Positions 33,863 to 46,312 of a stretch of 64,000 nt of DNA are shown here, in pieces. Origin of the DNA: Papaver somniferum (lineage: Eukaryota; Streptophyta; Magnoliopsida; Ranunculales; Papaveraceae). Positions within the stretch are counted from its first letter, which is position 1, and each line of letters begins with the position of its first letter. Below the pieces are notes generated by a model. It did no database searches. It was not told the origin of the DNA and was given only the letters and a program-made list of their open reading frames with translations. A program made the position numbers and the translations under genes. The DNA is taken from the NCBI RefSeq assembly GCF_003573695.1, contig NC_039361.1, forward strand, positions 136,742,777-136,806,776. Direction: 5' to 3'.

Positions 33863-35092
33863 GTTTATTTTTCGAATGAGACATTTAACCAATTGAAAGA
33901 TGAACCCTGTTTTAATCCATATCATGACTATCTTTTCATCAGATTATTCTTGGGAATATTTGAGCAGTCTTGATCAAGATCATAACTATCTTCTCATCAG
34001 ATTTAAATATCATGAATAGTTTAATCACAAACAATAAGAAGATAAAACTCAAACCAAAAGAAGAGCAAAAAAAAAAATCAAGCAATTGAAAAATAGTGTG
34101 TACACATATACATATATAGAAACTAAATGGTGAAATGCATCGTCTTCAAACATATACACATGTTATTAGAAACCACACCTACGATGATAATGAGATATGA
34201 AATCAAGTTATTTCTCTAGTTTTGAGAGCACATCTTCTGATGGAAAAACCCATGTCTTATGATGGAATCAAGTTTTTTTTTCGGGGGATCCACAACACAA
34301 ACAAATATAAATGAAACGTTATAAAAAGTTCCATTACAATTGGGGCTAAAATTTAGCCCATACATCGGGTAATTAAGGTTAAAGACCTATTTTGTTATGA
34401 TATAACCATTTTTAGTACTAATCCGTGCTCAAAAAGGAAACATTAAATGAATGTTGTGCTCCAAAATGAATGTTGTGCTAAAAAAGGAAACGTAACAGCG
34501 CACCTTTAATTTTTTTTTTTTTAGACCATAAACAAATCTCCTCCTCTATATATGACCAGATTTAGGGCTGACTTTAATTTGTTCACTTATTTTCCTCCTC
34601 TATTTACTATTTTTTACCCATAAATAAGATAAAACTGTCAATGCTATAAGGTGTGCATGGACGAAACAACTGCTCATTTATGATTAACTCATAATAGCCC
34701 ATTAAAAAAACGACAGAAACTTGAATGTGTCACTAATTATAATTAAGCACTGAACATGTATAAATATAGGAACATAATTATTCAACCACACACATTCACC
34801 CATTCACTCATTCCCAACTTATTTTTTTGGTGAAATTTTTTGCTTAAGAGTATCGACGTATCAAACATAATTAGTTGCAGTCACACAAAAATCGTTTCCC
34901 AAATTGTGTGTTCTTTCTTTTTGAAAATGCATGATTGCAATGAAAACAAACCTGCAATATTCACGTTTCTTGTTATGATAGTGTATGGTAATTATTAAAA
35001 TTATTATGATACAAAATTATACCTTATCATGCCGTGCCGTAACGGAACGAGTTATTTCTAGTTAACAACATTCTGGTTGTCATTAAGGAAAA
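33863..35092. other. No recognisable gene
   Basis: This is AT-rich sequence. Two near copies of TGAATGTTGTGCT lie at about 34448 and 34468; nothing else stands out. Confidence 0.45.
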
Positions 35093-35188
35093 CTAGTCTT
35101 CCATTTCTACAACATTGATCCCATCTAGTTGCTTTTGGGAAGGCTTTTGATTCAGCTTCTTCATAGCTAGATCACCATCATGTTCCAC
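35093..35188 (-). CDS. Candidate terminal exon of an unknown gene
   Basis: The minus strand has a good acceptor (GTGATTTCCCAG) followed by 31 codons, VEHDGDLAMKKLNQKPSQKQ then LDGINVVEMED, and a TAG. The composition is that of a normal soluble protein end, unlike the surrounding LINE sequence. I do not recognise the protein. Upstream on the same strand lies the antisense LINE (35.2-39.1 kb) and beyond it another exon-like segment at 39379-39545; the two could belong to one gene with the LINE in an intron. No transcript evidence is available. Confidence 0.3.
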   Translation of the reverse strand: MEHDGDLAMKKLNQKPSQKQLDGINVVEMED

Positions 35189-35378
35189 CTGGGAAATCAC
35201 AAATAATTTCATCATTCATCATAACTATTCGATAAGCAAATTTGTTGATATTTTTTTTCTTTTTTCTGGTAAGCTGTGTCAAAGAAAATATAAGTAGAAT
35301 TGCTATGATAATTATCATAGTTATAGAAGATGGTATTGCTTCAGTAAAATCAACTATTTAATTATCCTTTTCTAGATT

Positions 35379-35446
35379 TTATACGAGTCTCCAAGCAAGT
35401 CTATCGAGGAGAGATAAATTAAATTTATGAGGGTTTTTAATCTCAG
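35379..35446 (-). pseudogene. LINE RT C-terminal piece beyond the gag insertion
   Basis: The frame gives EIKNPHKFNLSLLDRLAWRL, which is the segment following GGLG in plant LINE reverse transcriptases. It continues the piece at 36190-36330, so the gypsy-derived DNA between them is an insertion. Confidence 0.6.
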
Positions 35447-35447
35447 A

Positions 35448-36188
35448 TCTAGGTCTAGGCCATGTATGTGAAGTAAGACCCGACTCATGGGGGGGGGGAC
35501 ACTCATGCATTGGTCCACGTGGAGGGGACATGTTGAGGATTGGTCCCACATAACTTACCTTCCTAGACCAGATCCTCCTTATATGCATGCGGGCAGCTCT
35601 ACTTATGACTGCGCGAAGAAATGGTGGAAGGAGACAGTTAGAGGAAGCTGGAAAAACACCTTTTGCAAGACAAATTCAAAGCGCAATAATACCACCTAAA
35701 TGCAATTTACCAGTATTCACAAGTATATTTGATGGAAGCACATGTGCAGTACAACATATAAAAGCTTACAGTCGATCTCTGTTGCAATGGGAAGAGAATG
35801 ATGCAGTGTTGTGTAAGTATTTCCCTGCAAGATTTACATGGAAGCTTTGCAATGGTTTGAAGGGTTGCCAGTAGGGACCATTAGATCATTTCGTCATTTA
35901 ACAAACGTCTTTTTGGGACAATATATCAGTAATAATATGTCAAGACCAGGGATTGAGACGACATTTGGACTTCGCAGAAGGATCAATGAGAGTTTGCGTC
36001 ATATAACCACGCGTTGGAGAACCATGTGTAGTGAAATGGCAAGACGAGTAGATGAACGAAATCTTATACTAGCCTTTATCAATGCTCTTTTTACTACGAA
36101 TTTATTATATACGGTTTAGAGTTGGAATCCCAAGTGTTATTATGGTATCATAGCTAGGTCTAGGACATGTATGTGAAGTAAGACCGTA
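35448..36188 (+). mobile_element. Gypsy gag fragment inserted in the LINE, with 33-bp flanking repeats
   Basis: Two direct copies of GGTCTAGGCCATGTATGTGA ... AGTAAGAC (35448-35480 and 36157-36188) bracket the fragment. Between them the plus strand encodes a gag domain (Retrotrans_gag family): PFARQIQSAI, LPVFTSIFDG, HIKAYSRSLL, then after a frameshift near 35850 LQWFEGLPVGTIRSF, LTNVFLGQYI and NESLRHITTRW. This matches Ty3/gypsy gag of plants in order. No protease or pol follows. The repeats are too short for normal LTRs and may be LTR remnants or a repair product. A G9 run lies at about 35490. Confidence 0.6.
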
Positions 36189-36189
36189 G

Positions 36190-36330
36190 CACCGCTTTGC
36201 TTGTACAAATATAATCCCATGTTTTAAGATAAAACTCTTTGTTACTTTATTTAATTTCCTGCCACCAAAAATCTTTCTGTAAAGCATTGAGTTTATCTAA
36301 CGTTCTTTTAGGGAGCAAAAAACACATCAT
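36190..36330 (-). pseudogene. LINE RT C-terminal piece
   Basis: The frame TLDKLNALQKDFWWQEIK, a TAA, then LKTWDYICTSKAV corresponds to the ...FWW...W..LC.PK... segment near the end of plant LINE RT domains. It is broken by the stop and by the downstream gypsy insertion. Confidence 0.55.
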
Positions 36331-36396
36331 ATGATAATAAGCATAACACTAGTTACAGAATAAATGAGAGTGGTTCTTCATGCTTGAGACAATAGT

Positions 36397-37270
36397 TTAG
36401 CTTTCCAACCTTGTAAGTCTATTCTTCCATGATCTAAGATCATACCCGAGGTTATTAAGAGTATTGAAGATGCTATTATTTCGGCCTTTACTTTGAATGA
36501 AATATTTTTTTATTACATTACTGTAAATCTTATGTTCACTCCAACATTTCATATACCTATCAGGTCTATTACTTTTCTCACCAACAAGAATAGTTTCTAA
36601 CATGATTGGAGCATGGTTAGAAACTACCTTGCGGGATGTTTATTACAGGATCTAGGAAACAATTCAAGCAATTTATGATGTATTAGAACACGATCGGTTC
36701 TTTTTTGAATATTCTGGTCTCCAGTTATCTTATTTATACGGATGGTAGTGTAATTAAGGTCTACAAGATCAAGAGCTTGAATGCAACTATAAACATAAGA
36801 AAAACAACCATCTAACGGATCAGTACCACCTTATTTATCATCTTTATGCAATAAGAAATTCATATCTCCTATAATGGCCCAAGGAGAGCTCAAAAAACTC
36901 AGTTTTTAGAAATGAAATCCCATTGTTCTTAGATTTCTATCTAGAGCACCATAGATTAAAGAAATATAAACACTAAATTTTTCTTGAATAACTTGAAAAT
37001 AAAAGACATTGTTTTTAAAAGAGATAAGTTTAGTAGAAACTCCCTGAAACTAAGCAATTGCAAACCCTCCAGACCTACTGATGGATGGGTATAATGAACT
37101 AGTCATTTTTTTTTCATTCTTTGAGAAACTTTCTCAACTACATAATTAGTGGGTTTAGCTTCCGATAGGAAAATCATATCCAAATTATGAGACTTATTAA
37201 GGTGATTTAAATTATCTTTTAGATCCAATACCCTGTAAATTCCAGGGTAATATCTTGAAGTCATAACCTA
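36397..37270 (-). pseudogene. LINE ORF2 endonuclease remnant
   Basis: Near 37265 the minus strand reads FKILPWNLQGIG, the start of the apurinic-like endonuclease of plant LINEs (usual W-N-C-R-G-L-G). Further on come LDMIFLSEAK (usual D-I-V-F-L-x-E-T-K) and, at about 36615-36397, VVSNHAPIMLETIL (usual S-D-H-x-P-I, carrying the catalytic Asp-His; here Asn replaces Asp) and RYMKCWSEHKIYSN. Several stops and shifts lie between. The enzyme would nick target DNA to prime reverse transcription; this copy cannot. Confidence 0.6.
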
Positions 37271-37581
37271 TAACTATTTCATCCATCAAGACATAATGAA
37301 ATTATATAATGATCAAAGGGAGATAAAGTAAATTAGAGACTATCTTTGAAGATGTTAATATACTTCAAAAGATTTTGATGAAATTTGAATATAAACTTGA
37401 TTTGAAAGAATTGAAAGTATTGCAACTAACAAATATAAAGAATCAATTGAGACATGATTATATAGCAAAGAATTGTTTACATAGCTTACCTCATTATGGT
37501 TCATAGAAAAGTTTGTATATCCTTGTGCTCGACATTGACCTTGTCAGGCATCATTCAATTCTTAGAGGTGCTATGATCATT

Positions 37582-39060
37582 TTAATTTGAATTTCCAGTT
37601 AGAATAATTAGCCCCTCCTCAGCACAAGCAAACTCCTCCATTTCATTGTTATTCATCTCAGTTGATGCTACAAGACCAATTATTGAGAATCTTGAAGCTT
37701 TTAGATCACTACTTCCTTCATCCAATACTCTCTCAACTGCTTCCATAGGTATATTATGGTTTTCCTCATCAATCACAACCCAACCATTTAGAACTTCTTT
37801 TGGAGACCCAGAGTTTTTATTTATTACAATATTGTTTCTTTTTCCCAATTTATTATATTGATTAAGAAGTCTGACCCAATATGATTATCTTCTTCTCTGC
37901 TTTTCTACCTTGTTATTTTCGTTTGTATATCTTGCTTCATGTGTTTCTTTAACGTCTGCATGTGTCTTGTATTGCAATGAAGCTTTACCTTTGATATACT
38001 TTCTAAAAATATTTGAGGTAATCAATTTTCTTCCGTTTATATTTTCATATTTATACCTAGAACTTTCACCTTTATTTTCAACAAAATCATCTTCAGAATT
38101 CAATCTTCTTCTTTTACTTCCTCTTGAATGATATTCTTCTTTGTTAAGGCCACTATCATAAATTCTTATGCTATTATTAGCTTGAGCACCAACATCTGAA
38201 ATTATAAAATCTTGTAACATTTTGCTATTAAGATGGATTAATCCTGATTTTCCATCTTGAATAATAACCTCAAGAGTGTTCTTCTTATAGTTAATCATCC
38301 TGGCAATGAACTGTCACCCTTATGATCTGTCGACCAATTTTTTTGCATTGTCCGCGACAGAAGGTTTATAAAGAAGATCTTCATTTTTATTGTTGCTTTA
38401 TATCTTCCTTCCATAATGACTATATTGATTCTGTGTCTAAGTGGTATTGTTAGATCCACTATGATATGAGATTTGAAAGTACTACGTCCATCAAGAGGAC
38501 CAACCATAGTAAGATTTTTTTCCACTATTTCTGCCACTTTTATAGCAATATCACCTCTAGCCACCAAATCACTTCTAATAATAAAATCTATCTAAAAATC
38601 ATGGATAGCGGAATCAACATACTCTGCATTTTCTTCAGTGTTGCACAAACGTATATCAACAGATCTTTCATCCATTGTGTTAAGTTTTGAGAAGATTGTT
38701 GTAACGAAATCACTAGCTGGAGAGAACCTGATAATGTTAATTAACTAAAGGATCATCAGTTTTCCAAAAGATAATACGACTAACATGTGACCGATTGTGA
38801 TCCAGAGCATAAGCCATTCCATCCACTCTTAGACCTCTAGAATCATCACTTCTTTGGCATAAAGTTTAACTATCAATCTTGGGTAATTTATTTTCTGAAC
38901 CAACATAACAGATATTCTAAGAAAATCAACATATTTTATATTGGTACGAGGAGATAAAAAAACATAATCTTGCATCATTTGCGTGAGGTATTCAATGAAA
39001 ATACTGCAAGGTATATCAGATATTTTTGGAAAGAATTTTGATAACTTAAGAATGATGTTT
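37582..39060 (-). pseudogene. LINE ORF1 (DUF4283-type) remnant
   Basis: Three minus-strand ORFs in different frames follow one another. The 38295-38567 piece contains IAIKVAEIVEKNLTMVGPLD, then LTIPLRHRINIVIMEGRY, which matches the segment between the DUF4283 domain and the CCHC knuckle of plant LINE ORF1 proteins. The Cys knuckle itself is not intact. The 37885-38298 piece is Arg/Ser-rich (SRGSKRRRLNSEDDF) and 37582-37848 is acidic (GWVVIDEENHN), as in the variable C-terminus. ORF1 proteins coat element RNA. At least three frame breaks make this non-functional. Confidence 0.5.
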
Positions 39061-39378
39061 ACCAGGATGAAGGTAAAAGTATAACTCTTTTTTTTTTCTT
39101 AGAAGGTGTAGTGAATATTAAAATAAGATAAGGAGATATATTTAATACTAGTTTCATGCATGTAAAAAAGATTAAATAATTTTGTTGTTGTATACCACTT
39201 GTAAAGAATCGGAAAGAGTTATAACTTGTATGAACTTGTTGTGCATGTAGAGACAAAACTGAAAAGGCAACATTTTTTTTATTCTTCTTATAAGCAAACA
39301 ATAACAAAGTGTCTAGACTGATAGGGATAATGATTATAATGTAAAGGAATGTTCCAGAATTTTGGCTTGAATAAGTTG

Positions 39379-39545
39379 TTTGTTTTGCAATTTAAAATAT
39401 TCCTTACTTGCATTGACAGAAACTGTGCCGCCAAGAATGAGATACAATCTGAAACAAACAAGTTTCATGGTACCTGCTGAGAACGATTCAATGACCTGGT
39501 TAGGTCTCCACCTAGCATCATCTCCGTACACCTTTCCTTTGAAAC
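39379..39545 (-). CDS. Exon-like segment of an unknown gene
   Basis: On the minus strand an acceptor TTCTCCTTCCTCAG precedes a stretch reading FKGKVYGDDARWRPNQVIES then FSAGTMKLVCFRLYLILGG and TVSVNA, followed by a donor-like AA|GTAAGG near 39379. The mix of charged and hydrophobic residues looks like a real protein. I do not recognise the family. It lies just upstream, in the minus direction, of the antisense LINE. Confidence 0.3.
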
Positions 39546-40519
39546 CTGAGGAAGGAGAATACTTACAGATAAACATGATAATAGTATGAGTAACTGTTTC
39601 AGTTAAACTAATTTCCATAATGTTAGGAAAAATGAGGAAAAAACAGTCCATGAAACAGAGATGAGAAAACTAAATATTAAAAAACCCGAAATAAAGGAGA
39701 AGATTTGATTAAAGAGAAATAAAAGAACATAAAAACACAGGAATGAAAAAGTAACAAAAGAAAAATAAATCGAGAAGAAAAGTGGATCAATGAATTAAAT
39801 CTGAAAAGGAATCTTGAAAACCTAATGAAACACTAAAGATATAAGAAAAGAAATTATAAAATACTAACAAAATTCGAGGAAATTAAGTGGATAAAAACAA
39901 CTGCAAAGAGAGGAAGAGCATATGGCTTAAGATTGAGTTGTAAACTTGATCATGGTTGAGGATGAATTGAGAATCAAGAGCACACTAAGTTGACCCCGGT
40001 TTTATCACTGATTTACAGAGCCTTTTTTCCAAGCTATTTAAATTTATAGTTTGTTTAAGCAATATTATTTTTTATCTCGTGTATTTGTTAGAATATTTAG
40101 ACGGAAAAGTAATCGACATACCTCATTTCAACTACAATAATAGCCAGCAAATTAAGTACGCAAAGACCACATTCAAGGTATGATACCCTGGAAACCCGAG
40201 GTATCCATTCAAATCTGGGTCAAACTCGAGGACCCAAGATACATCATCGTTGAGAATATTTGGACAAAACCTTCATGGGTTCCACTGGTTCGATGGTCAA
40301 TCTAGGAAAAATATTTCTAACTCGGGTCTGGCTAGGTCAAGTCTTCTTACTCGGCCAACCAACTTAGTCCTACCCTTAGTAGAAATACATAAAAATACAT
40401 AGAGAGGGATATTATGGAAATGTAAATTTATAGCGGTAGTTAATTAGTCTTACACTCAACATACGATATGTTTTTTTGGTCTTTCTTTTGTTAGTTATAG
40501 TAATATATTTGAAGTGGTT
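39546..40519. other. No recognised gene
   Basis: No domain is found. 40140-40390 is somewhat richer in G and C and contains several CCCGAGG / CTCGAGG words but no ORF. Confidence 0.4.
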
Positions 40520-40524
40520 GATGT

Positions 40525-43085
40525 TGAAAAAACGGGGGTATAACACCCAATAATTCGTTCGGCAATCTGTATGGACTAAACTCCAATATAATTCCGAGAG
40601 CACCAACTTAAAAGCGAAACTCAATCAATAAATACATCAAAATATTTTTATCTCTTTCTCAATACAATCAACAAATCAAACAGATAGAAATCCGCGAGCC
40701 TGATTTATACGAGAAATAACTTGGACGGTGCCAAAAATCAATGTCCAAGTATCAAACAAGTTTTATCCAACAAACAAGGTCGAATTTATCAACTGATTGA
40801 ACTACGCACAACCTGTGATATTTCAATTATATAAACAAATATAATGCGGAAAAGAAATAGCATATACGCCAGAAATTTTGTTGACGAGGAAACCGCAAAT
40901 ACAGAAAAAACCTGGGACCTAGTCTATATTTGAACACCACACTGTATTAAGCCGCTACAGACTCTAGCCTACTACAAGTTAACTTCAGACCGGAATGTAG
41001 TTGAGCCCTATCCAAGTATCACACTGATTAAGGTACAGTCGCGTTTCTTACGCCTCTAGAACCACGCCGGATTCTGCGCACTTGATTCCCTTAGCTGACC
41101 TCACCCAAAACTAAGAGTTGTTGCGACCCAAAGTCGAGGATTTATAAACAAATCTGTCTCCCACAGATATGTATATCCTTTATTCTATTTGTTCCGTCTT
41201 TTGATACAAAGATTATCATGAACAGGAACCAACTAATAATCCAGTCTTATACTCCCGAAGAGCAGCCTAAAAATTTTAGTCACCTCACAATAACCTGACT
41301 GATTAACAGAAGAAGTTATTACGGGATCACAAGAGTCTGAGACGAAGAACTGTTGTGATTACTTTTATATTTTACCTATCAGAGATAAATCTCGAGTAAA
41401 TCTTTGAGAAGATAAAACTCAATACGATATAACAAGTAAGAACGGAATACGCAACTACAGAGAAAATAGTTGGATCTGGCTTCACGAATCCCAAATGAAG
41501 TCTTCAAGTCGTTAACCTAATAAAGGTTTTGGAGAACCTAGGTTAAAGGAGAATCGACTCTAGTTTGCAACTAGGACACAAGAAAGTGCCGGGATTAGTT
41601 TTTCCAGTTGCTAGAGTTCTCCCTTATATAGTCTTTCAAATCAGGTTTGCTTCCAATCAAAGCTAAGATAGCTTAGTAACGAAGCATTCAATATTCACCT
41701 TTAGATGAACTCCCGATTTAAGATTCAATCTAAGTCTGCTTAGAAATTAAGCAATTAATCTCCATCGTTAGATGGTCTTAGCTTGCTACACACAAATAAA
41801 ATATACCTATATTTAGATATGGGTAACCGTATCTAAACGTATATTTTGAGTTGGCTCAATAACAGTTAACCGAAGTTAGCTATTTGAACACTTTTGTCTT
41901 AGCCGTATTCATCCAACACTTCTAGATCAAATATGGTGATCAATCAATCATGATAGATAATCAAATGAATCTAATTGTACTTCAAATAAAGTTGTTCAAT
42001 TGTTCACTATCTCATAGAAATATTCATGAACAAATTGAAACGAAATCGGTTTGATTCATAATCGTACAAAGTACTTACACAAGAATCAATTCATGAACAT
42101 TAAGCCAAGGTTTGCAAAGTTAATTTGTATTCCTTAAATCATAAATGTTTTAATTCATGAGTATGAAAATCATACATTACCGATTTTAGAACTTAACCAC
42201 TGGGTTCGCAAACTGGGTACGCGAACAGCAGCTTCGGACCTTGGCCTAGTCAAGCCGTTCGGAAACCCAGTTCGCGAACAACCATTCCGAACCCAACTCA
42301 GGTAATCCGTTCACATACTAGGTATGCAAACAAGTGTTTTGGACCTTCTCAGGTAAATCCATTCGCATACTAGGTACGCAACAAGAGTTCCGGACCTGAA
42401 TCATCACAATACAATTCGCATACTTGGTATGCATACCATGTTGTATCCAGACATGGGTAATCGTTAAACTCCTATTTCAATCATTGAAACATCCTTGGAA
42501 GACGAAAATGGTAATCTCACACATACCATTAGCTTCAAGTAATTTTCAAGTGATCGAATGATCGATACGAAACCTCCCGAGCTAACATCAAATGACCGTC
42601 TCACACAAATCATATGAGATGTTCAAGGTAATTTTCACATGATCATCTTTTGACGTTTCCAACAAATATATTGTTTCCAACTAAACACGTCAAGAATATG
42701 ATGAACATAGCTAAAGCAAAAAGCTTCCAACGCGTATTTTGAGAAATAGATAAGCGAGATAAACTCGGATGTGTATAATGTAAAAGTCTACATAGCTATA
42801 CGACTTAGTCTCAATAGAAGATATAATAGAATAGACTTCTTAGTGATAGATAAGTTTTAGTCTCCACATACCTTTTGTTGATGAAGTTCCTCCAAGCTCC
42901 TCAGTAGACCTTCTTCTTCAATTGGTGAACATCGTGAAGTCTAAAGCTCAACTACACATTCTATCTTAATGCGAGACATAGCTATAAGTAGAGTAGAAAT
43001 CAAATATATAGTTTTGATCAACTAAACTTGACAAACAAGCTTGAGATAACAACGCTTGCGAGTTCGACCGAGCAGTGCTCTAACA
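40525..43085 (-). repeat. Solo copia-type LTR (2.56 kb) with perfect TSD
   Basis: GATGT flanks both ends (40520-40524 and 43086-43090). The minus strand starts TGTTAGAGCACTGCTCGGTC and ends CCCCGTTTTTTCA. The conserved block lies at 40881-40938. No internal region is present, so it is the product of LTR-LTR recombination. It is the same family as the LTRs at 10261-12567 and 58646-61071. Confidence 0.85.
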
Positions 43086-43127
43086 GATGTTCTTACTCCC
43101 TATAGTATAGTAGTAAAGGGTGGTAAA

Positions 43128-43175
43128 GTCACTGGATGATAATACTAGTGACTTGAATTCGAAACTCGTCTAGAT
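43128..43175 (+). repeat. Possible SINE-like fragment
   Basis: GGTGGTAAAGTCACTGG resembles an A box and GAATTCGAAACTCG a degenerate B box. It directly follows the solo LTR and is low in support. Confidence 0.2.
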
Positions 43176-43259
43176 CGAAACTAATCAAAAAAATAATATT
43201 ATAAGTGTTACATGAAATTCTTTTGGATACATGTGGTCCTGAGCTGTTATAATTTTTCC

Positions 43260-43560
43260 GATCCATAAAGAAAAAATTTTATTGATAGGAAAGGAGGTAT
43301 AAAAGGCTTGAACCGTCCAAGAGGAGAAAAAAGGTACAAAGAGAAGAAAGAGAAATTTTTTTGAAAGAAAGACTATCTAAGTAAAAAAAACAACAATAAA
43401 GTGAGAACACATCATATTAAGGAGGATTGAAATAGATAAGCCCATTGAGATAAATTGTATTTCACCACGTGAATAACTTGCTCAATAGGTTGAGTTTTGC
43501 TTGTAAAATCCGAACGTTGGGCACTTTCCAGGTGCACCACATGATTGATATCAAATTACC
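43260..43560 (-). pseudogene. LINE 3' fragment (minus strand)
   Basis: The minus strand encodes MWCTWKVPNVRI, a frameshift, then FTSKTQPIEQVIHVVKYNLS and QWAYLFQSSL, resembling the linker between the zinc-binding and RNase H domains of plant LINEs. It is followed by a non-coding tail ending CCTATCAATAAAATTTTTTC. The rest is missing. Confidence 0.35.
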
Positions 43561-45602
43561 TTGTTTTGTTGAGTGTCAAAATTTATTGCCGGAAGAGAAA
43601 CACGAACATTAAACGACATTGTGAAACAGAAATGCAGCTTGTCCATAGAATGTTGTCATATTTTGATCACAAACTACCATTGCATAAACAAATGAAGGGC
43701 ACTTTCACCATTGGTAAATTCATTTAAGTTTAACTAAGTAAACCTTGTAGTTTGATATCTTACGTGAAAGTCTTTGGGATACATGTGATCCTAAACTATG
43801 ATAATTGATAAATTCACTTTAAGTTTAACTAAGTAGACTTGTAGTTTGAAATCTCTTTTTAAAATTCAATGAAGTTGAGTTATTACAACAACAAAATAAT
43901 GAAAAATAGTAAGGACAAAAGAAAGTACATGAGGGGCTGTAATGTACGAGTATTAAAGGAGAAAGTGATGGTAGGATGGTGGTAGTAGTTGAGATGGGTA
44001 ATGGAGAATCCAGTTAAAGTTGAATCTGGTCTTCAGTTTGCCGGACTTTAACTGTTACCTAACCAAACTCAACCATTTTTATAATACTAATTTTATACGG
44101 TAGGGAACGTCTATTACATGTGTAGAGTGCTTTGTCCTACTTGGAGTCTTGGACAGGGGCAGGCGGCTCCGCTTTCAGATGCATCATGTCCGAAATGTGC
44201 ATGATGCTAAGCTAAAGTAGTTTAGTAGTGCAGCTTCTTTTGGCGACATAATCTAAATTTATAACATTACATTTTACTGAATGTATTAAAGCGGTTCGCA
44301 AAGAGGTTGAGAGACCCCTTGGAACTGGGTGGAGACCTTTAGACACTTAGAAAGACAAATTAATAGTAAGGAAAAAATAATAAGATTTCTAAAGGATTAC
44401 TAATTCCCATATAGTTTATCAAATTTACATGAAACAAAGTAATCCTCATATCCCACCGCTTGATTCACTGAGTTGGTAATCCCTTTTGTTGTTATAGCAT
44501 TGGGGAATAAAAAAACTTTGCATTGTGATTATTAGTGAACATTTGTTATTTTTGAACGGAAAAACAAGGTCGTCATGTCGGTGTCAAAATTTGAGGAGGT
44601 TTGTTTGACTAAAAGAAATGGGAATTATATAATTGTCCTTCTTTTTCACGTGTTTCACAATTACCCTTATGACACAACAAATATATTACTCTCAATCTAA
44701 AGCCCAGCAAGGGTCCATTAAGGATTCTGCAAGAGTACGAATATATCCTTCATATATATTTATTATTCTAAAACAAACAAATAGTTCAACGGAAAAAAAA
44801 AAGAAATAGAGAGAGAGCGTGATCTTCGGTCAGCTGAAACCAGATGAAATAAATTTTCGAAAATTTATCTATGAAATCTATGGTTTCAATCACCAGAAAA
44901 TCATCTTCTTCTTCTACTAAATCTATGTTCATCAATTTAATCATTCGATTGTTTAAATCTAAGATCTGAACTGAGTTTCTTCATCAATAACAGAATCAAC
45001 AGAAAATTCTCGATATGTTTTTCTGCAACCAATTGGTAATGGTGATTCGTGATTGAAGATGAGTAGAAACTTATATGATATTTGCATGTTCGATTTGTAG
45101 TTTCTAAATCTTCATATTTGATTTCAGTTTATTTGTATCTTCTGTTGCAGATCGAGATTTTGGAAGCTTGATTCTGTGTGTTTGATTCTACTGGATTGAT
45201 TGGTTCATTTACATATTATTTGAATTCGAGATCGTTGTTCATCTCTTAAACATGTATATTCAATTCTTCAATCTCCAATCTCCGGTTTTTGATTTTTTAA
45301 TTTCTGTTGTTTACTTAGAACAACTCATGATTCAATGTTAGGTTTATAATTCATGAGTTTTAGCTTCATTGTACTTTGCATGAACCAGTTCTCGTTTTGA
45401 ACTATTCTTGATAATTTCATAGTGTCGATGAATTATTAGGAGAATTATTTGGATAATACTGAGTGTTGAAGAATTATTTTGAGAATATTGAGTGTTGATG
45501 AATTAGTTTTGGTATAATTAGAAGTTAGAAGTTAGTGAAATCAATTAGAAGTTAGTGTTGATAAACTCAGTTTACATATCTAACGTTTGACATTGAATAT
45601 AA
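43561..45602. other. Left flank of the MULE gene pair; no gene
   Basis: No domain is found. 44800-45300 contains GA- and CTT-rich sequence like a 5' UTR, and two possible splice acceptors precede the transposase start. The left end of the MULE is somewhere here, but I could not locate a terminus. Confidence 0.35.
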
Positions 45603-45644
45603 CTTTCACGAGGGGGCGCAGCCCCCAAGTGATGTGCGACGTAA
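45603..45644. repeat. GC-rich hairpin motif, copy 1
   Basis: CTTTCACGAGGGGGCGCAGC, then CCCCAAGTGATGTGCGACGT. The GGGGGC/GCCCCC core can form a hairpin. It is nearly identical to 53100-53140 and stands out from the AT-rich surroundings. Confidence 0.7.
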
Positions 45645-45889
45645 TTTGAATTTGTAGCTTATGTTAGGTTTAGGCTTTTTCTTATGGTTTGCAGTGATTT
45701 TTTTAACATGGAGCACGTATGTTCATGTAGTATTTCATGTTGCAGGTTCACATTTGCACCGATTGCATACTAATGCGATGCGAAGTAACATATATGATGT
45801 TGTTTATGCTGTTTTTCCGTAGCAAAATCCTTGTTGTTGACATAGATTTTTCATTTTTGGCACTGAAAATTTGTACATTATCCAGATTA

Positions 45890-46240
45890 TTTGTATCAAC
45901 ATTGGTCGTTGATGCAGGTTTGTTGGATAAACTTTCATTTTTGATGCAAATAACCTGGATAATTTTATGATTATGGTTGTTGATAGCTGTTTTATTGGAT
46001 TAACACTGGTTGTTCATGCAGGTTTGTTGGATCAACTTTCATTGTTGATGCAGATAACCTAGATAAATTTCTGATTATGGTTGTTGATAGCTGTTTTATT
46101 GGATCAACATTGGTTGTTGATACAGGTTTGTTGGATCAACTTTCATTGTTGATGCAAATAACCTGGATAATTTTCTGATTATGGTTGTTGACAGATGTTT
46201 TTATTGGATCAACATTGGTTGTTGACAGATTATGGTTGTT
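45890..46240 (+). repeat. 104-bp tandem repeat, about 3.3 copies
   Basis: CAGGTTTGTTGGAT recurs at 45915, 46019 and 46123. Each unit carries GGATCAAC and GTTGTTGAT words. It lies directly upstream of the transposase start. Confidence 0.85.
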
Positions 46241-46312
46241 GATCTCAAATTTTGTTTTTGTTTTTATGTTTTATTAGTTTTGTTGATCTGTTATCATTGT
46301 TGCAGGACAAAG

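Larger units (their letters stand above)
35251..39060 (-). mobile_element. Antisense LINE (L1-like), internally deleted and interrupted
   Basis: Read on the minus strand, the order is ORF1-like pieces (39060-37582), endonuclease (about 37270-36397), the end of RT (about 36330-36190), an inserted gypsy fragment (36188-35448), then the continuation of RT (35446-35379), and an A-rich tail (35268-35251). The RT catalytic core with its YADD motif is missing, because the endonuclease C-terminus joins almost directly to the FWW segment. The exact 5' end and TSD could not be fixed. It is clearly inactive. Confidence 0.65.

Noticed and set aside
39466..39473. Splice donor CAG|GTACCATG ending the 39379-39545 exon early
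   Set aside because: The nearest acceptor is about 25 bases away and the frame is open through it, so a continuous exon is simpler.
45890..46240. CRISPR-like array
   Set aside because: The 104-bp units are contiguous tandem repeats without unique spacers, in a plant nuclear context.
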